Shown: in pieces, positions 46,601 through 58,192 of the stretch | Numbering within the stretch: position 1 is the stretch's first letter | Layout: every line of letters starts with the position of its first letter | From: Fallopia convolvulus | Lineage: Eukaryota; Streptophyta; Magnoliopsida; Caryophyllales; Polygonaceae | Reading direction: 5' to 3' | Assembly: GCA_964016875.1 (NCBI GenBank) | Contig: OZ024724.1 | Location: 29,411,786 to 29,475,785, forward strand | Length of the DNA stretch: 64,000 nucleotides | Notes under the pieces: generated by a model | Told to the model about the DNA's origin: nothing | The model's input: only the letters and a program-made list of their open reading frames with translations | Database searches by the model: none | Program-made: the position numbers and the translations under genes

Positions 46601-47676
46601 CTGGCTTTCATGGCGTTGATCACCTTTCCATTTTCTTCCTCCCGTTTTCCCTTGAACATGCAAATGTGTTTTCCTCCCGAGTTGATGGTCACGGTTCGGG
46701 TGTAGAAGTCAATTACTGCTCCGTGCAGAGACAACCAATCTCTTCCGAGAATGATGTCATAAGGATCCATGGGGATGCATATCAAGTTTGAAGGGAAATT
46801 TCCTCCTTGAATGCATAAGGGGAACTTAGCTAATTGTCTTACCCCTATCATCTTTTCCCCGTTTGGCAGGTTCACGATAAACGGTTCACACCTCTCAAGA
46901 TTGTCTAATCCTAAGAGTTCTACACACTTTTCGGAAATGAAGAAATGCGAAGTACCGGAATCGAAGAGTATGAATACATCTTTAGAGTGGATATGAAGAG
47001 TACCTTGGCAGGTAGGTTCTTCAGGCTTGTCTGTGGTGCGCATCTCATACAATCTCTGTCCTTGACTCTGTGGATACATAGGCCCTTTGTTCCTCTGATT
47101 GGCCGTAGACTGGACGGATGTAGTTCCTGCTGGCTTGTTTGATGCCTGAGGTCGCTGGGTCACAGCGTTTGAGCGGGTTTGGCTCGGGGAATTGGTTGGC
47201 CGCCTGCAGAACTGTTGGAGATGTCCATCCTTGTTGCAATTGAAGCGCTTCTTGAGCGGTTTGGGACATTTCCGATTTATGTGGCCCGGTTCTGCACAAT
47301 TGTGGCAGATTAGTGGGGGCCTTGCCGATTCAGTCCGAGGGCCAGGTCTTGACCCTGTTGATGAAGCTTTGAGCTTGCTCTTCTTCGACCATTGAGAACC
47401 CTGAGGAGATGTTGGCCTCTTAAATCCACTGTGGCTGGAATGGTGAGGCTTTCCTCCACCAAATTTCTTGCGCTCAGGAACTTTTAAGGTCGTCTTCATC
47501 CGATGAGCATGATCCACGTACTCCTCTAAAGTGTTGAAGGTGCGGTTTGCCATCCAAGGTTTGATGTGGTCACTCATCCAGCGGTGAAAATGCTTGATCT
47601 TTTGCTTTTCTGTGGTAATCTCCTCTTCAGCATATATGCAGGAGATGATTGAACTTCTTGGCTCTCTCAAGCACAT
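43612..47676 (-). pseudogene. Element D gag (C-terminal)-protease-RT-RNase H-integrase, one nonsense codon
   Basis: One reading frame broken only by TAG at 45889-45891. From 47676: capsid end (HFHRWMSDHIKPWMANRTF), zinc knuckle CHNCAEPGHINRKC near residues 124-137 with a degenerate second one, and protease FDSGTSHFFI near 240. RT follows with YRMAPLEMKELKSQLEELLE, FRLCIDYRELNKVTIKNKYP, FVVMPFGLTNAP and FIDD. After the nonsense codon come FLGHVINQDG, RNase H (YSDASKQGLGCVLMQ), the integrase zinc finger (HPGASKMYKDVRRNFWWP, CLVCQKVK), core (MDFVIDLPKT, SDRDGRFM, HPQTDGQSERM) and a C-terminus KQLRNKEVPLVRVLWSK, GTTWETWETEQDM that fits the chromodomain of Tekay-type chromoviruses. Natural stop at 43612. 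Confidence 0.94.
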
Positions 47677-48195
47677 TTAGCCCATGAAACTTTGGGGAAT
47701 GGAGCTCGTCCAACTTTTCCTCTCGCATAGATTCTGTGAAGAAGCGGCGCATCATCTTATCTCTAAACATAACCCAACTCAGGTCTGGACGACTTGATAG
47801 GCTAGAGCTTTCCCACCATTCACCTGCTTCACCCTTCAATTTCGGTGCAGCCATGTGCACCTTATCTGCTTCAGCACAAGGGATGTTTCGTAGTAGCCTC
47901 TCCACATGAGAAAACCAGTATTGTACTCCTGACAGGTCCCCGGTACCATCGTATGAATCAGGCTTCATAACGTTGAAAGCCTTGATCCCTTCAGTGAAGC
48001 TAACCAGATCTCTTCTCGTATCAATTGTTGTACGAGAGTGCGCAGTGCATTCACAGTTTCGGCATTGAATACAATTGGTGCTGCAGGTGCTTGGGGCGGG
48101 TTCAATCCGATCTCTCCTCGGGCTTCTGACTCACCATCGTCATTGCCATCTCTAGGTCCAGTGGTGCTGCGATTAGTAGCTCTTGTGTTGACCAT
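47627..48195 (-). pseudogene. Element D gag N-terminal part, two frameshifts
   Basis: Starts at MVNTRATNRS (48195), a typical gag start for this lineage, directly after a CAAAAACCTTCAG splice-acceptor-like sequence. A slip near 47990 moves the frame to 47968-47627 (PDSYDGTGDLSGVQYWFSHV, GEAGEWWESSS: capsid domain). A second slip near 47640-47680 leads into the pol frame. Confidence 0.88.
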
Positions 48196-48448
48196 CTGAA
48201 GGTTTTTGGGTTTTATTTCTACTTGTTAATTCGTTAAAGTATGAAGAAGGAATAGATAACTCAAGTTCTAATAGTGAAAGGAAGAATTTCATTGATGATT
48301 CATAATAGAAAGTACAAGGCTTTTATAACTTAAGCCGTTTTAACTAGAAAGGGAAATTAAGCCGCTTCGACTTCCTATAGACAAAATGGAGTCGAAAGAA
48401 GTGGTCTAAGCTCACTTCTTGAAAAGGATAATACAATCCTAGGGAAAT
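48196..48448. other. Element D spacer between extra ORF and gag
   Basis: 252 bases with a Py-rich, CAG-ended sequence on the sense strand just before the gag ATG. This could be a splice acceptor that lets gag be reached past the upstream ORF. Confidence 0.4.
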
Positions 48449-49546
48449 CTAAATATGGTCGGCGTAAGTATCGAGGAATCCTTCCTCGAAGAGGGTCTCG
48501 TCAATAATCCCCGTGTCGTTGCTAAGGAGGATATTGGCCTGCTCAATCCTACGATGGCGACGGTTTTGACGTGCCTGAAGCTCCGCGATGCAAATCCAAA
48601 GTTGGAGCCTCTCCGCTCGTTCCCTTTCCGTCTCCATGATCCATTCCCGTTGGTGGCTCTCAAGCAGGCCACGGTTTATCCTCCAACTTCTGGTGGGAAC
48701 CACGCCGGATGATGGGGGCGCGTTGACTAAAGGTTGACGAACCTGGCGATTGGAAGATTCCCCCTCCATCCAAGTGGTGAATCCTTCCATCTGTATCTCC
48801 CTAGGTGCCTGCCTTGCCCGCTCAAATAGAGAGGGCGGTCCGTAGTGTCTCTCCCCGGAGTGATCAACATTCATGGCTTGGAGCTGTCGTAAGAGCTCCT
48901 CGTCCTCGTGACACCAAAAATGTCTCATCGGTGGCATAGGCTCCTCGGGCTCGGGCGCCCGTGGGGGTGAGACGACTTCCATTCTTGGCATGACCCTTGG
49001 GACTTCGATCATAGGGGGCATCGGAGCCGGTGGAACATACTCCCACTCGTGACTTGCCGGCGGCGGTGGTGGTGGTGTTTCTGGGTCGATTACCACCCCG
49101 TCTTCGTCTTCTTCTTCCGATGCGTCGTTCATAGCGTCCCACTCTGCTTGTGCCTGCCACAATAACTCCAACACCTCGTCATCAAACTCGTCCTCTTCTC
49201 CATGCCCAAAGTCATGATCGGGCACCAACTCCTCGTTCTCCTTGTCGGAGTAATCTTCGGGTTCATACCCCGGTGCTATCTCTTCATTTTCCGAGGGATA
49301 ATCCTCGGGCTCGTACACGGGTGATGGGGGCAGTTCGACGGGTGCAAGCTCATCATTTGATAGTCCGATAGGTAGGTTAGGATCTTCTTCCGACTCTTCC
49401 CATGGCTCACCGATTTGGTCAATCTCCATATTGACCCCGAGGTGACCATCCTCGTCGATGTAGGGGAAGTACGGGTTCGGGGCTTGCATCCCGAAGTTGG
49501 CTTCGTTGAAGTGATTCTCAAGGTGGTTGTGGTTTGGGTTGGCCAT
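48449..49546 (-). CDS. Element D extra ORF upstream of gag, acidic protein of unknown function, intact
   Basis: An uninterrupted 365-codon frame on the element's sense strand, between the primer site and gag, where most chromoviruses have only leader. Residues 1-40 are Asn/His-rich and 45-145 strongly acidic with two EPEDY(P/S) repeats. A proline run (PPPPPP) lies near 155-165, then a Pro/Met-rich stretch. Residues about 300-345 are basic and helical (RERAERLQLWICIAELQARQNRRHRR). I recognise no domain, signal or membrane segment. Freedom from stops while gag and pol carry damage is notable. Upstream ORFs are known in Ogre-type elements, but I see no clear link to those. Confidence 0.75.
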   Translation of the reverse strand: MANPNHNHLENHFNEANFGMQAPNPYFPYIDEDGHLGVNMEIDQIGEPWEESEEDPNLPIGLSNDELAPVELPPSPVYEPEDYPSENEEIAPGYEPEDYSDKENEELVPDHDFGHGEEDEFDDEVLELLWQAQAEWDAMNDASEEEDEDGVVIDPETPPPPPPASHEWEYVPPAPMPPMIEVPRVMPRMEVVSPPRAPEPEEPMPPMRHFWCHEDEELLRQLQAMNVDHSGERHYGPPSLFERARQAPREIQMEGFTTWMEGESSNRQVRQPLVNAPPSSGVVPTRSWRINRGLLESHQREWIMETERERAERLQLWICIAELQARQNRRHRRIEQANILLSNDTGIIDETLFEEGFLDTYADHI

Positions 49547-50154
49547 GGTTTTTCTGAGGAAGAAAGAAAAGAAAAGGCGTTATTAGAGAACCTCCATAGT
49601 TTCTATAAAAGGGAGATGTAGTGAATGAAGTCAAAATCTTGAAATCTTGCTAAATCAAAATTTTCACTTTACGTTTTTCATTTTCTTGGCCCTATTATGA
49701 CGCTAAGGTTTTCTTCTTTTATCCTAATGACTTTATGAAATGAGTTTTGTGATTACTTAAGCAAATTTTCTCGTATAAGAGTATACGTTCATCTAATGGG
49801 AAAGTATAAGATTCTAGTGATAGTTTCCTAGAGAACACTTACACTATTGATAAGAAAAGTTCATATCATTTCAAATTTTTCAAAAGATAGAAAAGATATT
49901 TGCGAAAAGTTAGTTAGTTCTAGAACTAAGTATTTTCTATTTTAGGGTTCCTAATATTTTCGGGAATTATTTTCTTAGCTAAGAATTTAAAATTGTAAGG
50001 TTAGTATTCCTAGGTTTTTCTTTAAAAGAGTAAAGAAGTAAATCTTCTAAAGTTTGAAGTCCTAAGTAGCGGAAGTAGAGGTTGAGGTTTTAAAAGTTCT
50101 CGGTTTTCAAGAATTCTTTGTTTTAAAACTTTTCGGTTTTAAAACGAAAACGTT
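49547..50154. other. Element D leader
   Basis: AT-rich leader between the primer site and the extra ORF, with repeated TTTTAAAACGAAAACG-like words near the primer site. No other feature seen. Confidence 0.5.
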
Positions 50155-50168
50155 TGGCTCTGATACCA
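50155..50168 (-). promoter_or_regulatory. Element D primer binding site (tRNA-iMet)
   Basis: Minus-strand TGGTATCAGAGCCA, four bases from the 5' LTR, complementary to the 3' end of plant initiator methionine tRNA over 12 bases. Confidence 0.93.
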
Positions 50169-50172
50169 TAAT

Positions 50173-53100
50173 TGTAACACCCCTATTTTACAACATTGGG
50201 TATTACCGCCAGTGACCTCAGACTTTACCGTCCAAAGTCACCCAAGGCTTTGAGAATGATATAGAACAATTAAAATGCGGAATAAAACATAATACATAAG
50301 TCGGAAAACATGCTCCCGAAGGAGACTTAATTCATTACAAAATGTCTTACATTGTCTTTAGCTTTAGGATTACTTGAAAACAAACACCAAATCCATCATG
50401 TCTCGGAGATAGAGTAATATTAAAACTAAAACGGAAATAAAAGTACATCTTGAGCGATCTTGACTTCCTTCACCTCCCTTCACTTTGCCTTGCTATGGTT
50501 TCCTGAATCTGACATAATTCGCGAGGGGCGATAGAATGCCAGGCAAACATGCGGAAAGAAGAATTAGTCTAGGAGACTAAGCAAGCGGGATTAGAACTTC
50601 CCGAGGGTACTTTGGTAATTTCAACTTATCGGTGTAATAAGAGGATAAAGGGTTGTGTTTACGATGGCTTGACTATGTGGAGCTAAGATACGAGAATTAA
50701 CGATAGCATATCCCGAAAGGGGTAGCTTGAAGAGCAAGAGAAGTACTACTAGATTGTAGTCTTCTTTAGAGTAGAAGGTATGTTGGGAACTTTCATTTAT
50801 TCAATCAAATCAAATACCACTCGCGCCCGTAATGGACCGAGGGCCGGATCGGTCATTAGAGACCGGTCCGATTTAGTCATTTTAGTTGTGCCTTAGCACT
50901 TATCTTATTTAGTGATAAAAGACGTTCGCTTTCCATTTATGATTTAAAGAGTATGTGGTGGGACACGGATAATCCGAGCCACCCGAGGGAAAACTCCGTT
51001 TCCCGGCACTTAGCTAGAGTGCGCTCATCCCTCCTTGCAATCGGAGCGGATGGGATCATGATCCCGAAAGTCGTACTTCAAACGCGTAGGCACTTACGAC
51101 TTAGTGGAGTTATGTAGAGGCGTTGGCTATCCCACGCCCCTCACTAGTTCGACATCGATCTCGAAACAAGATCGTAACAATGAAGATAATAACCACACTA
51201 GCATAAATAATCCTAACAAGGAATATATAAAGCAATCTATGCTAACAATAGTCGTTATTTCTAGCAATCGATATTTCCTAGATTCATTTTTATTTAAGCA
51301 TACAAGTCGTTCCCAACATCGAGAAATAGTATAAAGACGGATTAAAAGGGCACAAGGGGAAATTCCACTTGCCTTAGCGTAATCGAGTTTAGCACGAGCT
51401 TTTGACGAAAATTAGGCGAGTTCCTACTATGAGCGAGGATTCCGACCTAATGATATAGAATTTACGAAAAAGCTCAAAACACGATTTTTACTTTTAGAGT
51501 TCGAAATACCTCTTATACTATTTATAAGAGAGTTTACGTTTCTAAATTATTATAATAATAATTTAGAGATTTTCCTAAAATAATAATATTCCGTTATTAT
51601 TATTTTAGTTTTGGTAATATCCTTATTATTCCGAAAATATCTTTATTAAAATAATTATCAATTTAATTCCTTTAAAAAGATTGTACTTACTCTCACAATT
51701 CTTATTATCTAAAAAAAATATCATACTCATAGTTCCTTACTTAGAAGTTTCCTAAAATAGGATTTCCTAAGTTGCTTGATTAGGTAACTTACTATTATTA
51801 CTATATGTTACACTATCTTTATTTATAATTTTTCTAGAATCCTTTTTATATTATAAAGTCTATAAAAATACTCTCATGTCTTGTATAAAATATATTCCTC
51901 CCTTATTGAACTCTCACCTTATGATCATAACTAATATTTTAATATTTTGATTTATAAAACTAATATTTACCTTATATAAGAGGTTTCCTTTTTAAATAAT
52001 TCACTTAATATATAATTACCTTAGGATCTTTGTAACATTCTACCTACATATTTAATTCACATTTTGGTCTTGTGACTAAACCTTATACTAGGACCTAAGT
52101 CACTAACATATATTATACTAAAATTTATATATGTACATATTACTAAAAGTCCTTAATTTGTAGTAGTTTCTACACTTAAAAGTATGCTAATTTCATATTT
52201 TTGTTTAGTAACGGATTTATTTCCTAAATATATTTATTATGACCAAATTTATAAACATGATATATTCTATAGTTTAATACATGCATCAACTTCTAAAGTT
52301 CTTATATGATCAAGATGATAATATACATTATGATTTTGTAAGTTATGATTATTTTATACAACTTATTTATAATATAGATGGACATGCAACAACTTTTATT
52401 TTTTTCTTTAGGGACTTTAATATTTATTTTATAAAGATCTATCTATTTTATAATAACATACTATCCATATATTAATGCAATATATCTCTATGCTTCTAAT
52501 TATTTCATAAGGTTTATTTATTTTAAGAAAGAGCATGCTACAAATAAATTAGTTCAATTTATTTAATTTCTCTACTTTAGCTTAAGTTACCAAGGTAACT
52601 TTAATTTGTTTCTAGTCTTATAACTAACAAGATCTTCCAACAATATTTTTATTTCTTATTTCCCTAAATAAATTTCTAATAATCCATAAAAACTGTTTAA
52701 ATTTGTAAATGCATAAATTAGATAAATAGGATTTAGGATAGGATTTTATACTTTTGGTATTCTGTGTTTTACAGAACACTGGAGAAGGAAAACAGGGGAG
52801 AGGGGCGGCGGACTCGGCGGCACAACCAGGCGGTGGTGGCTCCGGCGTGGGCTCCGGCGGTCACAGGCGGGCTCGGCGTCGGGCTGGTGGTCCGGTCGGG
52901 CTCAAAGGGCGGTCCGGCGAGGGCTCCAAGAGAAAGAAGAGAAGGTTTGGATGTGTTTTAATGGAGGTATTTGGCTTGCAGTGGGGCTGATTTTTTTGAT
53001 GACTTAGAGTGTTCTTGCTAGAAGATGGAGAAGAGAGTTGAATGTGTGTTTGAAAAGGATGAATAGGAACCTATTTATAGACAATTTGGTTGCATCCTTG

Positions 53101-53747
53101 ATCCATGCCATGGTGATTGCACCAATGGAGGAGGAGAAGAAGGTCACCCATTGGTCAAGTTTGTGTTAGTTGAGGGTGATGGAAGGGTGAGGTAAGAAGG
53201 GTGGTCTTGCAAGGAAGAGGGAGGTGGAAGAAGCTTCCATGGACATGCATTGGAAGGTAGTCCAATCTACGTAAATCACATCAGACATAGTATGATGCCT
53301 ATTTTTTTGTAAAAGATGAAGATTAATTGAGTTTAAGTTAATTAGAATGGTGTGATGTGGTAAGAAATTGCCATTGGTCTAGTGGATGGGAGTGTGGGGC
53401 GTGTGAGGGTAGGATGCAAGAGATCTCGGGTTCAAACCCCGGCTCTTGCATTCTTTTTACAAGGTTTTGTAATTTGATTTTTAGGCCCTTATGTATTTTA
53501 TTTTATGAATAAAATTCACTTCTAAATCATTATTTTAATTGATGTTATCTTCAATAAGATCCTCACTTTATTAAATTATATCCCTCGAGTTATTTTATTT
53601 AAGTTTTCGACTATAATCTTTTTATTGATAACCTTTTTCAAAAAGTATAGTAGATTTTAATTCGATTAAAATCCTCCTTTTAATTTAGAGAAAATAATTG
53701 ATAATAAACTTTATATTATAAGAACTTGGAATATCGCGGATATTACA
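50173..53747 (-). repeat. Element D 5' LTR (3575 bp)
   Basis: Near-identical to the 3' LTR with small indels (for example AATTTAGAAAATGATTTTCC against AATTTAGAGATTTTCC). TATA at 53072-53079. Ends GATATTACA before CAACC. Confidence 0.95.
53369..53458 (+). other. Second copy of the SINE-like Pol III segment
   Basis: A box at 53375-53385, B box at 53429-53439, T5 at 53454-53458. One change (CCCCGGCTC for CCCCGTCTC) weakens the outer stem relative to the 3' LTR copy. Confidence 0.5.
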
Positions 53748-55310
53748 CAACCTTTGGTATTCCACTTTCTTTCTCACTATATAAGTTTTTCAATTTTGCG
53801 TGATCACATCACAATTCCATTCACTACAAACGCTAGATTAGTGAACAATCGCTAGATCAGTGAAGGGTACATACCATCCAAGCAATAAAATTATTTCGTT
53901 CAGGTTCAAATTCTGCAATTTCTATTTCATTATTCTTTTTGTTCTATAGTAATGATTTTAAGTCAATATTTGCGACAATAAAGTTAAAAAATGTAATATT
54001 TAAAGTAATTTTTCTAACAATTTAATCTAATGAATATTAGTTACATTAAATTTTTTTTCCTTTAACCAATTTTTTTAATTTGAGATTTGTATTTCTATTA
54101 TATACTATTTCAAACTAATTAATGTGTTGTTCACATCTTTCATAATCCTTCAACATCAAACAAATTTATACTTAGGTTTAAAAAATTAAATTTGTTTGAT
54201 GTTGAAGGATTATGAAAGATGTGAACAACTAGACCTGTCAATCGGGTTGGGTCAGGCAGATTCAGGTTCGGTCATTTCGGTTACAGGTTAAATCGGGTTC
54301 GGTTTCGTTATGGGTCACGGGTCAATCGGGTCGGGTTCTAGTAGGTTTTCGGTCCTTTCGGGTTGACCAGCGGGTCTAAAATATACAATTTTTTATGATT
54401 ATTAAAATCCATTTTTAATTAAATAATAATATTTAATTATAATATATTATTTTCATGTATTTTAATAAAAAAATACATTATAATTTTCAAAATAAATTTT
54501 AAAAATTCTGTAAATATATGAAATCAGTCAACCCAACGGTTTTCGGGTTTCAACCCAACGGGTTTTGGGTTCTACCGGGTTCGGTTGATTTCGGGTTTTG
54601 GGTTCAAATTTTCAAGTCTTGACCCTAAAATTATTGGGCGGTTCGGGTTGGGTTAGCGGGTTCGGTCTAGTTTGAAATAGTTTATAATAGAAATAGAAAT
54701 CTCAAATTAAAAAAATTGGTTAAAGGAAAAAAAAAATTAATGTAACTAATATTCATTAGATTAAATTGTTAGAAAAATTACTTTAAATATTATATTTTTT
54801 TAACTGTATTGTCGCAAATATTGACTTAAAATCATTACTATAGAACAAAAAGAATAATGAAATGGAAATTGCAGAATTTTAACCTGAACGAAATTATAAA
54901 TTTGTTTGATGTTGAAGGATTATGAAAGATGTGAACAACACATTAATTAGTTTGAAATAGTTTATAATATAAATACAAATCTCAAATTTAAAAAAAATGG
55001 TTAAAGGAAAATAAATTAATGTAACTAATATTCATTAGATTAAATTGTTAAAAAAATTACTTTAAATATTATATTTTTTTAACTTTATTGTCGCAAATAT
55101 TGACTTAAAATCATTACTATAGAAAAAAAAAAAGAATAATGAGATAGAAATTGCAAATTTTAACCTGAACGAAATAATTTTATTGCTTGGATGGTATGTA
55201 CCCTTTACTGATCTAGCGTTTGTAGTGAATGGAATTGTGATGTGATCACGCAAAATTGAAAAGCTTATATAGTGAGAAAGAAAGTGGAATACAAAAGGTT
55301 ACATTTTAAA
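53748..55310. repeat. Long hairpin: ~425 bp inverted repeat arms
   Basis: AACCTTTGGTATTCCAC...CAAACAAATTTATA (about 53749-54176) is repeated in reverse complement at about 54899-55310, ending GTGGAATACAAAAGGTT, with few mismatches. Between the arms lie a partial third copy (54669-54898), a short copy (54187-54227) and a separate insert. It sits inside the right arm of the base element; D then inserted at its left tip. It resembles a foldback or long-TIR non-autonomous DNA element and would give a strong RNA hairpin if transcribed. Confidence 0.75.
54225..54668. mobile_element. GGGTTCGG-rich insert in the hairpin
   Basis: Starts CTAGACCTGTCAATCGGGTT and ends GCGGGTTCGGTCTAG, giving a 7-base inverted terminus CTAGACC/GGTCTAG. 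The ends are rich in CGGGTT words in both halves around an AT-rich middle. Such ACCCGACC/GGGTCGGGT-rich short elements are common in plant genomes; the class is not assigned. Confidence 0.5.
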
Positions 55311-55575
55311 TTTGATCTTATCTTTTGTTTGGAATATCAAAGATTGATCTTATCTTCTTTTATGTTTACTTTTATTTGATATATATCTTATATCATTGTT
55401 TGCAAATGGTTAAGTGGATGTGTCATAAATAATAGTAGAGTTAAAAAACGTAATTTTTTTACATTTTTTTTCAATAAACTTTAATTTGCAAAATTTGAAT
55501 TCAATTGAAGATGGTCATAAATGATCCAAGTTTTTCAATTTTATATGTTATATAGATATAGATATAAATATACTT
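55311..55575 (-). repeat. Right arm of base-layer inverted repeat
   Basis: Reverse complement of about 4450-4185: GGAATATCAAAGATTGATCTTATC, TTTGCAAATGGTTAAGTGGATG, TCATAAATGATCCAAG, then a (GATATA)n tract at the outer edge. Confidence 0.65.
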
Positions 55576-55812
55576 ATAGATAGATATATAAACTTACGTG
55601 GATTTTAGTTAATGCAAGCTTATGTATATTACTAATTAATGAATTAGTTGTCTTTGTTGACTTTTCAAACCTCTATATTGGACATTGAGAATTTCTTGAA
55701 ACTTGTTTCATGTTGAATTTTGTGTTCATGCTTAGATTTTAGTTACAAAACTCCACCACATAATGGATATGGCAAATTCAGTGAACCAACTTTATTCCCT
55801 CATGTTAATTGT
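55576..55812. other. AT-rich flank, no gene seen
   Basis: Outside the inverted-repeat arm. No credible open frame or element end recognised. Confidence 0.4.
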
Positions 55813-55814
55813 TA

Positions 55815-56083
55815 TCCCTTTGATTTAAAATAAGTGTCATTTTAGTTTTCTGACACAAGATTTAAGCAAGTATTAACTAACCTTTAAAATGTAAATTTTG
55901 TATAAATTTTACCGCTCATTACTTTTTTCAACCAATGAATGAACAACATTAATTAATAAAAACACATTCTAATAACAATTCTCATATCTCACTCTTAATC
56001 AATTGCCTAGAAACCCTAAAACGACACATAAATTGGATCAAATTTAAAGTGCTAAAATGACACTTAATTTGAATCGGAAGGAA
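55815..56083. mobile_element. Stowaway-like MITE (269 bp)
   Basis: Left end TCCCTTTGATTTAAAATAAGTGTCATTTTA and right end AAAATGACACTTAATTTGAATCGGAAGGA are an imperfect inverted repeat of about 30 bases. TA lies on each side (55813-55814, 56084-56085). Size, CTCCCTCCG-type terminus and TA duplication fit Tc1/mariner-derived Stowaway MITEs. Confidence 0.75.
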
Positions 56084-56299
56084 TACTAATCTACAAGTCA
56101 TCATGTTTGAATTTTGTTTGATAAAAACTGACCTTCTCCAATTTGGCCTTTGAATTGAGTGAAAGTCACCCCTCTCATCCTTTCCGATACCCATAACTCT
56201 CTCACTCTCGTTCTCTTACACATATATATTTTCTTCTTTCTTAACCAAAAAAAATTTATTTTCTTCTTTTTCTTATATCTTATTCCTCTTTTACATATG

Positions 56300-58192
56300 G
56301 GAATTTGACCACCACCATTTGAGCCCAACTGTCACTTTAATTATCGTTCAACTGCAACCTTGTCATAGTGGTCACCACAAGCTGTCCAGTCATCAATCAT
56401 CGTTGTCCTCCGTTCCAGTGAGTCGATCGTGTGCCTTCTTTGACTCTAAGGACTTGTATAGATAAATACTTTAGGTTGAGTAATATATAGTATATATATT
56501 TACTCGTGACCAGAGGGATAAACAAGGGGATTTAGTACTGTAAATACGTATTAACTAAGGATGGTTCAAATGAATTAGATTAAATTATATGTGGTCAATC
56601 GTTAGTTCAATAGATGTGAGGTTATATAATTAGTTTGTTGAAAAATTATAGTAATGTATGAACTTAGTTCAATACGAGATTTAATTAAGTCAACTTTTAA
56701 TAATGTGGAGGATATTTAATTTGGTGTACGTAATATACTAGCTAGATTAGCTTAAATAGTAAGTATAATAATCCTTTGAGTTGGTTTCTTGGAATATAGG
56801 AGTACTTCGAGTAGTTAAAACTGAGATTATGTATGTATTTTTAATACTAGGTCAATTTGTGGTTAGTCGAGTTGATCGAGTAATTTTCTTAACCTTTAAC
56901 TTAAGCTAACTAGACCGCCTTTTTTTATGAGTATTTATTCTTATTCCTAGTTAACTAGCTTGACGGGTTCATTTGATATCGTTGGAAAACCTTTGTTTAA
57001 GGTAAGTCGCCTAGACTTACTTAGTTATCCGTTTTGATGTGTGTTGGTTGTGTAGATATAATGTGTAGAGCTTTATTTTAGGATTTGTCCCTGTATCTTG
57101 TTATACATCTATGTGTGAATAAAAATACTGGCTTAATGAATATATTATTAGATGATTAATACTTCGTATTTTATTCGATTTATGAAACTTTGGCATCTAC
57201 TGATAGAACGATGCCTATGGGATGATCGAGAAGGAGAGAGACATTCCTGGCTTAGTTGTATGACAAGGAGAGCACCTTCAAAATTATAATAAATATTTTG
57301 GCATGTGCTCTAGTAGAGGCTTGACCGAGGGTAAGAAGGTGAATTGTTCTGGTGTTGGGTGGTTCGGTGTAACGGTGGAGGCCGCCGACCACTACACCCC
57401 GTTTCGGCTGGAGAATGCCCCGCTTTCTATGTAAATTGATATGGTAGATATGAATTTCTGGCTGGAGAATGCCCCGATTGCTATGTAAATTTATATTTGT
57501 AGATAAGAATTGTTGTGAATTGTTGTTGATTTGATATTAAAGTGAAAAGTGAATGAGGTGATAGTAAAGTGAAATTATGTGCTATTATTAGTATGCATTT
57601 TATGATTTTAAGTATTATTAAGTGTTTTTATGATTATAAGTATTGTTGTGTGCTTGTTTGTTGTTGTGAATATACTATATATGAACTATTCTATACTATT
57701 CTTATTAGGTAATTCAATAAATTGAATTTGCTGTTGCATATTGTGTTTACCCTTTAGTGCATATTTGAATTGTTAGCTAGTTAACCCTTCGGGGTGTTGC
57801 TGTTCTTTTAGGTAATCACTCTAGATTGAATAATGCTCCAAAGGATCTTCTCCAAAATGACGGTGAGCCAAATCAATGTGGTGTGTCTTAGGATGGATAT
57901 GGGTTGTTTCGCAGAGTTGATAGTTTTTGCTTTTTGGTGGGTTTGGTAAGGAAAGTGTATGAATGCATGCATTTTTAATTTATAGTCTAGGCTTGGATTG
58001 TTGTATCTGTCTGGTTCATACATGGTTTTCTGTTGTTTTAAATACTAAATAAGTTGGATATGTTTATTGTATTTCTCGTCGTGCCTTTGTTGAAGGTCCT
58101 GCATGTGAGTTTGTTGTCAAGTTAACTCGAGTGGACCTAGGTGAGGTCCACAACCAATTGACATTCTGATTTTTAGAACCGGGATGTTACAC
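56300..58192 (+). repeat. Possible degenerate LTR or LTR fragment
   Basis: The copia reading frame stops abruptly at 58193, and the sequence to its left ends GAACCGGGATGTTACA, like an LTR end. Inside, a ~70-bp unit GGCTGGAGAATGCCCCG...CTATGTAAATT is duplicated at about 57404-57500. The left boundary and target duplication could not be found, so the extent is a guess; 56086-56300 and much of this span are otherwise featureless AT-rich DNA. Confidence 0.35.

Larger units (their letters stand above)
39879..53747 (-). mobile_element. Element D: chromodomain Ty3/gypsy (Tekay-like) with 3.6 kb LTRs
   Basis: LTRs start TGTAACACCCC on the plus strand; target duplication CAACC (39874-39878 and 53748-53752). 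Sense is minus: 5' LTR, tRNA-iMet primer site, extra ORF, gag, protease, RT, RNase H, integrase with chromodomain-like C-terminus, polypurine tract, 3' LTR. The LTRs differ by scattered substitutions and small indels, and pol has only one nonsense codon, so it looks the youngest element here. Confidence 0.96.
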
